A stretch of 11,155 bases of DNA, taken from Betaproteobacteria bacterium (GTDB taxonomy: Bacteria > Pseudomonadota > Gammaproteobacteria > Burkholderiales > SG8-41). Positions 1-5,440 of the stretch are shown here, in pieces. The DNA lies in assembly GCA_025356695.1 (NCBI GenBank), contig JANXSE010000167.1, positions 1-11,155 on the forward strand, read 5' to 3'. Made by a program: the position numbers and the translations under genes. Positions within the stretch are counted from its first letter, which is position 1, and every line of letters starts with the position of its first letter. The notes beneath the pieces are model-generated. The model saw only the letters and a list, made by a program, of their open reading frames with translations. It did no database searches and was not told the origin of the DNA.

Positions 1-308
1 ACCGGCATGCCCGGATTGGCGATGAAATCGCCGTGGACGAAATCGAAAATGCCGTGTGCAGCCAGCGCTGCCGCAACTATCCACAGCGACGTTCGAAAGC
101 CGAAGACTGCAAGCGCAAGAAAGATCATGCCGACGAACGACTCCTGTACCAGCACTTCGGTGGAGGCGCCCATCGCCGCAAAGAGGACATAGTAGGAGCC
201 GACAACCATGGTTACGGCGGGATAGAGCGCGCGATCGCGATCCATGCCGGTGGCGGTGGTCAGAACGCCGACTGAGAATGCAAGGAGCGCTCCGACTAGT
301 AGTGCCAT
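1..308 (-). CDS. Small polytopic membrane protein, 3' end cut by window edge
   Basis: The reading frame opens at an ATG (306-308) and stays open to the left edge, so the C-terminus is missing; 102 codons are visible. An AGGA Shine-Dalgarno core (314-317) lies 5 nt upstream of the ATG, which supports this start. The product is strongly hydrophobic, with about four membrane segments (roughly residues 2-18, 31-47, 55-71, 73-92) and a short charged loop (DRDR, residues 23-26) after the first. A small motif, H85-G-x-x-D89-x-x-H92, sits at the end of the fourth segment and could be a functional or metal-binding site, but that is inference. I do not recognise the family and assign no function. The 112 bp upstream hold an AT-rich stretch but no convincing promoter. 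The unrecognised gene upstream is on the same strand, so the two could be co-transcribed. Confidence 0.72.
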   Translation of the reverse strand, partial: MALLVGALLAFSVGVLTTATGMDRDRALYPAVTMVVGSYYVLFAAMGASTEVLVQESFVGMIFLALAVFGFRTSLWIVAAALAAHGIFDFVHGDFIANPGMP

Positions 309-420
309 GATGATCCTGTTGAGTTGCGCTGCGGTCTAACGTTCACGGTATATAAAAGGGGCAGATCGCGGGTTTATTCGTAAAAAACCGTGGTCTGACC
401 TCTCGTGTGCTGACCGAGCA

Positions 421-1005
421 TCACTTGGCTTTCAAAGCTTTCAGCTTTTGGGTTGTTTCCGGCAGGACAGATTGCAGTACGTCCATGGCTTCGTCGATGG
501 CGGACCGGACTGCGTTTTCGCGCTCGTCCGGCGTAACAGCTAAATATTCGGCGTAGGCCTTTGCCATTGCGGCCTTCAGTTCGGCTTCGGGCGGGACCGG
601 GCCCAGTTCGAGCACCTGATCCCACGGGGTCGGTATGCGAAAGTCTGCGACCGCCGCCCTGCCTTCTATTTGTTGAATGTTGACACACGCAACTTCGAAA
701 CCGGGGCTCGGACCTTTCAGCGAGTAATACCGAATATCCTTGGGCCCGCTGAAGTACGGCAGGTCTTCAGGGCTTTGGCTCCAGCCCAGCAATACAAAAA
801 ACGCCCGTTCAACGCCTTCGCCCGGCGTCCAGTCAACCCATAAGCATTGCTTCGATGGCAGCTCTTTGCAATACAGGGCAGAGCTGGTGAACCACTTTCT
901 CAGTGGGTGCTCTTTCCGGATCTTGGTGACTTTGAAATCTGGAAGCTGTTCTGCCATCCGCGATTTCAGCTGGGCGAGGTAGATCAGTTTGTAGAGCTTA
1001 TCCAT
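421..1005 (-). CDS. Hypothetical protein, about 194 residues, unrecognised
   Basis: The minus-strand ORF ends at TGA (421-423). The only in-frame ATG near the 5' end is at 1003-1005 (Met-Asp-Lys-Leu-Tyr), giving 194 residues. A TTG at 1036-1038 would add 11 residues, and an in-frame stop lies just upstream of that. Neither start has a strong Shine-Dalgarno; a weak GTGGA precedes the ATG. The product looks soluble: no signal peptide or membrane segment. The N-terminal half is rich in aromatic and basic residues, with a central Cys-Leu-Trp-Val-Asp-Trp segment around residues 55-60. The C-terminal third is predicted helical and rich in Ala, Glu and Lys. No catalytic motif is recognisable. By eye its base composition is less GC-rich than the catabolic genes to the right, which may mean separate acquisition. 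A terminator lies upstream, so it is probably transcribed from its own promoter. Confidence 0.68.
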   Translation of the reverse strand: MDKLYKLIYLAQLKSRMAEQLPDFKVTKIRKEHPLRKWFTSSALYCKELPSKQCLWVDWTPGEGVERAFFVLLGWSQSPEDLPYFSGPKDIRYYSLKGPSPGFEVACVNIQQIEGRAAVADFRIPTPWDQVLELGPVPPEAELKAAMAKAYAEYLAVTPDERENAVRSAIDEAMDVLQSVLPETTQKLKALKAK

Positions 1006-1099
1006 CGTCCACGGTTTTGATTGATGGTGCTTATGCAATAAAAATTCATGATTTCAGCTTATCTCAATGCTGAGCGGCTGCCAATCAACTGGAAGTTCC

Positions 1100-1135
1100 A
1101 AATAAGAAAGGGCGCCGGGGCGCCCTTTCTTATTT
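1100..1135 (-). terminator. Long perfect hairpin, probable bidirectional terminator
   Basis: The arms 1100-1115 and 1120-1135 are exactly complementary, 16 bp, with a four-base CGGG loop. The stem has a GC core (GGGCGC) flanked by an A-rich left arm and a T-rich right arm, so each strand ends the stem in pyrimidines including T runs. It lies about 90 bp past the stop codon of the minus-strand gene ending at 1227 and upstream of the minus-strand gene starting at 1005. Its most likely job is to end the upstream gene's transcript. The T runs are inside the stem rather than a free U-tract after it, which is slightly atypical. Confidence 0.8.
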
Positions 1136-1176
1136 GCGATTGTAACGTGGTGGGAACGAGGTGAAATCCGAGGCGG

Positions 1177-1214
1177 CTACCCCGGAATACGCTGCGCTCC
1201 TTCCGGGCTACGGG
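1177..1214. repeat. REP-like palindromic repeat (GTAGCCCGGA family)
   Basis: On the minus strand this stretch contains GTAGCCCGGAAGGAGCGCAG followed by an ATTCCGGG half. The arms CCCGGAA (1181-1187) and TTCCGGG (1201-1207) pair around a GC-rich centre. This matches from memory the widespread proteobacterial intergenic repeat that typically reads GTAGCCCGGA...AATCCGGG. Only one copy is in the window, so its repetition in the genome is inferred. It begins 12 bp past the stop codon of the minus-strand gene and lies before the hairpin terminator, a usual location for REP elements. Confidence 0.65.
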
Positions 1215-1226
1215 TCTGTTGAAGCG

Positions 1227-1880
1227 CTACGCGGCGTTTTTCTTTGGCGCGGCTTTTTTGTTTGCCCAGTAATCCGGCGACGCCTTGGTCTTGGCCAGCG
1301 CTTCGGCGCTTTCGGTGCCCGGCGCCATCGAGGCATTGGTGCCGGCCATCACCTGATGGTGGTCGATATTGAGCAGGCGCAGCCAGCTTTGTTGTCCGAG
1401 CGTGAGGCCGATCGCGCAACCGAGTTCGACCAATTCGGGTTCGCTGAAGTATTTATGCAGGCGCTCCCAGTAGGCGTCGTCGGTGTCGAGTCGCCAGACG
1501 ATGGCTTCGGCGTAGGCCAGCGCGGCTTTCTGGCGTTCGTTGTATTTGACCGATTTCTCGAAGTTGATCAGGTCGTCGTAATGTGTTTCCTGCAGGCCCT
1601 GCTCGGCGCCCTTGACTGAACGCTGGTTGCCGCAGAATTCGCAGATCACCGAGCGCGAGACGTAGACGCGGCAAAGCTCCTTGACGGCGTGGTCGAGGAT
1701 GCCGTTGCGAAAGACGTTGTTCCATGAATCGGCGAAGAACCAGAAGCAGGCCTTGACGTGGGCGCGCACCGCCGAGCTTTCGGGGCGCGGTGTGCCTTCG
1801 CGCGCGCAGCGTTCCATCTCGGCGCGCATTTTGTCGTCCATCTTGTCGAGCGGTACGTAACTGATGCGTTGTTTGGCCAT
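1227..1880 (-). CDS. Carboxymuconolactone decarboxylase / AhpD-like family protein with CxxC
   Basis: A 217-residue cytosolic protein of the all-helical AhpD/CMD fold. The family includes gamma-carboxymuconolactone decarboxylases and AhpD-type alkylhydroperoxidases. The core spans about residues 60-165 and contains a Cys80-Glu-Phe-Cys83 pair in the position of the AhpD redox-active CxxC. In AhpD a His normally follows the second Cys by four; here that position appears to be Arg87, so classic peroxidase chemistry is uncertain. The second family helix (KAALAYAEAI, about 118-127) is clear. The C-terminal tail is Ala/Lys-rich. The start is an ATG (1878-1880) with a strong AAGGAG (1888-1893) 7 nt upstream. 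The gene is divergent from a LysR regulator, which therefore probably controls it, and a REP-like repeat and terminator follow its stop. Family assignment is firm; substrate and reaction are unknown. Confidence 0.88.
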   Translation of the reverse strand: MAKQRISYVPLDKMDDKMRAEMERCAREGTPRPESSAVRAHVKACFWFFADSWNNVFRNGILDHAVKELCRVYVSRSVICEFCGNQRSVKGAEQGLQETHYDDLINFEKSVKYNERQKAALAYAEAIVWRLDTDDAYWERLHKYFSEPELVELGCAIGLTLGQQSWLRLLNIDHHQVMAGTNASMAPGTESAEALAKTKASPDYWANKKAAPKKNAA

Positions 1881-1902
1881 GGGGCTTCTCCTTAAGGTGT
1901 GG

Positions 1903-1930
1903 ACTATAGACGCTATTCTGCCTGTTGCAA
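1903..1930 (-). promoter_or_regulatory. Predicted sigma70 promoter of the CMD/AhpD-like gene
   Basis: On the minus strand, TTGCAA (1925-1930) and TATAGT (1903-1908) are separated by 16 bp, matching -35 (4 of 6) and -10 (5 of 6) consensus. Transcription would start near 1896, giving a short leader that still contains the AAGGAG ribosome site. The -35 element lies inside the left copy of a 12-bp direct repeat, so a protein bound there would interfere with or contact RNA polymerase. Confidence 0.5.
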
Positions 1931-1975
1931 AAAACTTTGGTATCCTGTCATAGCGTAACAGTTTGTTGCAAAAAA
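1923..1975. repeat. 12-bp direct repeat pair in divergent spacer, possible regulator sites
   Basis: TGTTGCAAAAAA occurs exactly at 1923-1934 and again at 1964-1975. The copies are 41 bp apart, close to four helical turns, so both would face the same side of the DNA. They lie between the divergent CMD/AhpD-like gene and the LysR-family gene. The left copy overlaps the predicted -35 of the former; the right copy abuts the likely GTG start of the latter. Binding of the adjacent LysR protein is inference: the repeats are not a textbook T-N11-A inverted LysR box. Confidence 0.5.
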
Positions 1976-2890
1976 GTGCCTACCGCAAAAAGCCTGCTCA
2001 ATCTGATGTCCACCTTCGCCGCTGTGGTGAAGGCGGGCAGCTTTACGCGCGCCGCCGCGCGCGTCGATTTGTCGAAATCGGTGGTGAGCCGCCACGTCTC
2101 GATGCTGGAGAAGGAACTCGGCGTGCAGTTAATGTACCGCTCGACCCATCAATTGAGCCTGACCGAGGCCGGCGAGCGGTTCTACGAATACTGCAAAGAC
2201 CTCGAACACGTCGCCGAACAGGCCGCAGCGGCGGCCACCGCAGCGCGCGAACAGCCGCAGGGGTCGCTGCGCATCACGCTGCCACAGACGCTGGTGGTGT
2301 CGCCGGTGGGGGCGCTGATCACGCGCTTTCAGCAAACGCACCCGGCGGTGCAGCTTGATGTGCGCGTGACCAGCCTGCAGGTTGATCCGGTTGAAGAAGG
2401 GTTCGACATCGCTTTGCGCATCGGCGAACTGGCGGATTCAAGTTTGATCTGTCGCAAGCTCTGCGAGGTGCGTTTTGTCGCGGTGGCGGCGCCGGCTTAT
2501 CTCAAGCGTTATGGCACACCGTATGATCCGGCTGCACTGGTCAGCCATAACTGCCTGAATTATTCGGAATTTGAATCGCGTTCGCGCTGGCGTTCCGGCA
2601 AGCGTGCCGCGCGCGGCGGCAGTGTGCCGATGTCCGGCAATCTCAGCACCAACAGCGGCGTGCTGCTGATGAATGCGCTGCTGGCGGGACAGGGCATTGT
2701 CGTCGGGCCCGATCTGATGTTCGAAGACCATCTGGAAAAGAAACGCGTGCGTTTGATCCTCGAAGCCTTTCCGTTCGAGACGACTGCGCTGTATGCGGTG
2801 TTTCCGCCGGCGCGCTTTACTTCGGTGAACCGGCGTGCGTTTGTGGAGTTTCTCGCCGCGGCGCTCGAGCGCCGCAAAACGCGTCACTGA
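1976..2890 (+). CDS. LysR-family transcriptional regulator, CrgA-like
   Basis: A DNA-binding regulator with the usual LysR layout. A winged helix-turn-helix is at about residues 21-49 (GSFTRAA through SRHVSMLEKELG), followed by the family LTEAG signature (62-66), a long Ala-rich linker helix, and a periplasmic-binding-like effector domain from about residue 97. The effector domain contains FDIALRIGELADSSLI, typical of the CrgA-like branch. I place the start at GTG 1976, giving 304 residues, because the ATG at 2006 would remove part of the first helix of the DNA-binding domain. A TTG at 1925 is also open. None has a good Shine-Dalgarno. It is divergent from the CxxC-containing CMD protein gene, its likely target, and may regulate itself. 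It ends 5 bp from the opposing MFS gene. The effector molecule cannot be predicted. Confidence 0.9.
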   Translation: MPTAKSLLNLMSTFAAVVKAGSFTRAAARVDLSKSVVSRHVSMLEKELGVQLMYRSTHQLSLTEAGERFYEYCKDLEHVAEQAAAAATAAREQPQGSLRITLPQTLVVSPVGALITRFQQTHPAVQLDVRVTSLQVDPVEEGFDIALRIGELADSSLICRKLCEVRFVAVAAPAYLKRYGTPYDPAALVSHNCLNYSEFESRSRWRSGKRAARGGSVPMSGNLSTNSGVLLMNALLAGQGIVVGPDLMFEDHLEKKRVRLILEAFPFETTALYAVFPPARFTSVNRRAFVEFLAAALERRKTRH

Positions 2891-2895
2891 GTTGA

Positions 2896-4083
2896 TTACT
2901 GCGCGCGCAGCGATTGCAGGGTGGGGCGCAATACCAGACAGGCCGGCAGCGTGAGGAAGGCGAACAGCGCCGTGACGATCATCGCGTCGGCAACGCCGAT
3001 TTTGTCGCCCAGCGCACCGAGCAGCAGCGGCGCCACGAGTCCGCAACAGGAACCCATCGTATAAAAGAGGCCGAAGGCGCGTGGCAACTTTTCCGGTTCG
3101 ACCAGATCGCCGATGGTTGCATACAACACGGATGAAGTGCCGTTGAGCGCAACGCCGATCAGCGGCAGCAGCAGATAAGCCGCAACGTCGGGCAACACCA
3201 GAACAAGCAAGATGCCGGCGCCGGTAGCGACCTCGGTCAATACGATGGTGCGCACCACACCCAAGCGTTCGGCAAGAAAGCCGCAGGCGAGTTTGCCCGC
3301 CATGCCGCCGATCAACACCAGTGGCACCGATAGCGCGGCCCAACCCGCCGGCAGATTTTTCGCAATCATCAGAAAGGCGATGAAGGTGAGAAAACCGGTG
3401 CGCACGCCGTTGTCCACGACTTCGATCACGCACAAGGCGGCGAAGCCGCCGCGATGGCGTATGCCCCAGCCTTTTACGGCGGCGCCGCTGTCATTCGATT
3501 TTGCAGCATGCTGCGCACGGCCGATGTTAGCGTCGAGCACGATCAGCATGGTCAGCGCGGCGGCGACTGCAAGGCTGCCGAACGCCGTCACCGGCACCTG
3601 CCACGGCACGCCGGCCACCGCGAGCATGCTGATGGCGCCGCCGAAGGCGAACTTGCCGACGTCGCCGGCGAAGTTGTAAGTGCCGAGTGCGGCGCGCCGG
3701 CCGTCGCCCGGATAGGCGTGCGAGATCAGCGTCGAACACAGCGGATGCTGAAAGGCCGAGCCGAAGCCGGCGAAGAACAGTGCCAGCAGCACGGCGACGA
3801 AACCGCCGGCCTGGCCGAGCGCAATATAGGCGAGTCCCGCGCAGCCGGTGCCGAAGGCGAGCAGGTTGCGCGCGCCAAGACGTTCGGCAATCAAACCCGC
3901 GGGTGTTTGAAACAGCGCCATCGCCGCGCGCAAAGCAGAGCGCGCGAGACCGACCTGTGCCAGCGAAAGATTGAAGGCCTGCGCCAGCATTGGCAGCAGC
4001 ACGTAACTCATGTCGGAAAGGCCGTCGTGCAGCGTGTGCGCGGTGCAGCAGGTGGCGAGCGTGCGTTTTGGCGTCGGCGTCAT
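2896..4083 (-). CDS. MFS transporter, Fsr (fosmidomycin resistance)-like
   Basis: An inner-membrane secondary transporter of the major facilitator superfamily, about 12 membrane segments, 395 residues from the ATG at 4081-4083. The first segment carries a His-Thr-Leu-His-Asp-Gly pattern like the H-x-x-x-D start of Fsr-type exporters. A degenerate motif A (GLIAERLGAR, residues 63-72) follows segment 2, and a related AERLG occurs again in the second half. The frame stays open to ATGs at 4116, 4113 and 4167. I prefer 4083 because it leads directly into the first membrane segment and an extended -10 (4112-4120) would start transcription near 4105, but no clear ribosome site is seen at any choice. 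Fsr relatives usually export antibiotics or metabolites; the substrate here is unknown. It is convergent with the LysR gene, with no room for a terminator between them. Confidence 0.85.
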   Translation of the reverse strand: MTPTPKRTLATCCTAHTLHDGLSDMSYVLLPMLAQAFNLSLAQVGLARSALRAAMALFQTPAGLIAERLGARNLLAFGTGCAGLAYIALGQAGGFVAVLLALFFAGFGSAFQHPLCSTLISHAYPGDGRRAALGTYNFAGDVGKFAFGGAISMLAVAGVPWQVPVTAFGSLAVAAALTMLIVLDANIGRAQHAAKSNDSGAAVKGWGIRHRGGFAALCVIEVVDNGVRTGFLTFIAFLMIAKNLPAGWAALSVPLVLIGGMAGKLACGFLAERLGVVRTIVLTEVATGAGILLVLVLPDVAAYLLLPLIGVALNGTSSVLYATIGDLVEPEKLPRAFGLFYTMGSCCGLVAPLLLGALGDKIGVADAMIVTALFAFLTLPACLVLRPTLQSLRAQ

Positions 4084-4111
4084 GCGGATGGCGGCGAATC
4101 GATGAGCGGGC

Positions 4112-4120
4112 ATCATAACA
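4112..4120 (-). promoter_or_regulatory. Predicted extended -10 promoter of the MFS gene
   Basis: The minus strand reads TGTTATGAT: a TG one base before TATGAT, 5 of 6 matches to the -10 consensus. No good -35 is found at 16-18 bp, which extended -10 promoters can tolerate. A transcript starting near 4105 would leave a ~22-nt leader before the ATG at 4083 and would exclude the longer start choices. Confidence 0.4.
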
Positions 4121-4146
4121 GGCACGGTCGGCGCCGCGCAGCAGTG

Positions 4147-4152
4147 TAAAAT
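4147..4152 (+). promoter_or_regulatory. Possible -10 element of the small membrane protein gene
   Basis: TAAAAT (5 of 6 to the -10 consensus), directly preceded by TG, lies 38 bp before the ATG at 4191. There is no convincing -35 at the right distance. It would be back-to-back with the predicted MFS promoter, about 30 bp away. Confidence 0.35.
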
Positions 4153-4190
4153 GCCGCGCTGGTTCATTTACCGGCTATGGGCGACCGCCA

Positions 4191-4448
4191 ATGCAGATCG
4201 TGATTTATTGTTTCGCCGCGGGATTTATTTTTCTGGCCGCAGCGCTGATGTATGCCTACCACCGTTCGCGTCAATACGGACTGTTCCTGATCGGTCTGAC
4301 TTACGCGTCGGCTGGCATCATTGCCATCGTGGCGAACGACTGGTGGCCGCTGCCTGCGGGCTTTGCGCTGGCGTGGGTGCTGCGGATGCTGGGGCTCGAT
4401 CCGGATCCGGCGTTGCAGAAGAAAGACGAATCGTCCCCGCAGCCTTGA
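4191..4448 (+). CDS. Small hypothetical membrane protein, 85 residues
   Basis: A short ORF from ATG 4191 to TGA 4446-4448. Its coding potential is supported by an organised pattern: a hydrophobic segment at residues 3-22, a basic loop (H24-R25-S-R27), a second hydrophobic segment at 29-48, a Trp-Trp-Pro turn (51-53) with a weaker third hydrophobic stretch (54-68), and a charged, Asp/Lys/Pro-rich C-terminal tail. The basic first loop suggests that it faces the cytoplasm. It resembles small uncharacterised inner-membrane proteins and I assign no function. It is divergent from the MFS gene and ends 11 bp before the end of the opposing operon. The longer overlapping frame starting at 4151 lacks such a pattern. 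No strong Shine-Dalgarno is seen. Confidence 0.72.
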   Translation: MQIVIYCFAAGFIFLAAALMYAYHRSRQYGLFLIGLTYASAGIIAIVANDWWPLPAGFALAWVLRMLGLDPDPALQKKDESSPQP

Positions 4449-4459
4449 CGCGCGGCGCT

Positions 4460-5440
4460 TCAGTCGCCTTCGATGCCGGCGGTTTTTGCAACGCCGCGCC
4501 ACTTTTCCAGTTCGCGTTGAATCAGGGTCGCAAACGCAGCTGGTGTGCCGGCGCCGGCCTGCACGCCTTGCGCGAGCAGGCCTTCTTTTATTTCCGCAGT
4601 GCCCAAAACGCTGACCATTTCGCGGTTCAGACGCGCAATGATGGGGGCCGGCGTGCGCACGGGGGCGAGAACACCGAACCACAGCGTTACTTCGTATCCG
4701 CGCAGGCCCGACTCGATCACCGTTGGTGTATCGGGCAGTGCACCGAGCCGCGTGGCACCGGTGACGGCGAGTGCTTTCAGACGGTTGCTGCGAATGTGCG
4801 GCAGCGCCGGTGAAATGCTACCGAACTGAATTTCAATGCGGCCGGCGAGCAGATCGACCACCGACAGCGCCGAACTCTTGTACGGAATGTGGCTGAGTTT
4901 GACGCCAGCCATGGTCGAAAACAATTCACCGGCCAGATGCGCGAGGCTGGTGTTGCCCGCCGATGCATAACGCAGTTCGCCCGGTTTCGCTTTCGCCAAC
5001 GCGATCAAGTCACGCACGTTGTTCGCATTCACCGTCGGATGCACGGCGAGCACATAGGGCGAACTGCCGAGCAGCGAGACCGGCGCGAAATCTTTCACCG
5101 GATCGTAGGCGAGGCGCGGATTCGTTGCCGGGCCGACCGCGTGTGTGCTGGTGGTGCCGAGGGAGAGCGTGTAGCCGTCGGGCACGGCGCGCGCGCCGAG
5201 TTCAACGCCGATATTGCCGCTGGCGCCCGAACGATTGTCGACCACCACCGACTGGCCGAGTGCATCGGACAGTTTTGCCACCACCAGGCGCGCTGCCGCA
5301 TCGGTGGCACTGCCCGGCGGGAAGGGCACGATCAGGCGCACCGGTTTGGCCGGATAGGCGTCAGCGGCGCCGGCTACGGAGAAAAACGCAGTCAGCGCGT
5401 TAAGGCCAAGCAGCGCGGGCAGAGTGATGCGGATGTTCAT
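4460..5440 (-). CDS. Bug/TctC-family periplasmic substrate-binding protein (second in operon)
   Basis: A 326-residue secreted binding protein of the tripartite tricarboxylate transporter (TctC/Bug) family, which captures small organic acids in the periplasm. A Sec signal peptide is visible (residues 1 to about 28, ending Ala-Asp-Ala before Tyr-Pro). The mature start has the family pattern: Pro-x-Lys-Pro-x-Arg-Leu-Ile-Val-Pro, then Pro-Pro-Gly-Ser-x-x-Asp (Asp47, the position that usually contacts the ligand carboxylate), and Gly-Ala-Ser-Gly-Asn-Ile-Gly (72-78). HLAGELF, HIPYK and a LKALAVTG-type segment follow as expected. Its ATG overlaps the stop of the dehydrogenase gene (ATGA, 5437-5440), implying translational coupling. 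It is the last gene of the operon. Pocket-lining segments differ from the other Bug protein, so it probably binds a different ligand. No TctA/TctB partner is visible. Confidence 0.95.
   Translation of the reverse strand: MNIRITLPALLGLNALTAFFSVAGAADAYPAKPVRLIVPFPPGSATDAAARLVVAKLSDALGQSVVVDNRSGASGNIGVELGARAVPDGYTLSLGTTSTHAVGPATNPRLAYDPVKDFAPVSLLGSSPYVLAVHPTVNANNVRDLIALAKAKPGELRYASAGNTSLAHLAGELFSTMAGVKLSHIPYKSSALSVVDLLAGRIEIQFGSISPALPHIRSNRLKALAVTGATRLGALPDTPTVIESGLRGYEVTLWFGVLAPVRTPAPIIARLNREMVSVLGTAEIKEGLLAQGVQAGAGTPAAFATLIQRELEKWRGVAKTAGIEGD

Noticed and set aside
349..384. AT-rich TTTTATATA stretch on the minus strand as a promoter for the left-edge membrane protein
   Set aside because: It offers only a weak -10 match and no -35 at a workable distance, so I did not call it.
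380..420. Repeated GGTCAG and T-run downstream of the gene ending at 421 as a terminator
   Set aside because: The GGTCAG copies are direct, not inverted, so no stable stem forms before the T-run.
1056..1088. Promoter for the unrecognised gene starting at 1005 (TTGGCA or TTGATT with GATAAG)
   Set aside because: The elements are there but the spacers are 15 or 19 bp and the -10 matches only 4 of 6; too weak to call.
2438..3433. Minus-strand frame of 331 codons crossing the LysR and MFS genes
   Set aside because: It crosses the convergent junction of two clear genes in another frame, and its Arg-rich composition is that of a shadow frame.
4151..4813. Plus-strand frame of 220 codons overlapping the 85-residue membrane protein gene
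   Set aside because: Its product lacks a domain and extends antisense into the Bug gene; the shorter frame from 4191 has a coherent membrane topology.
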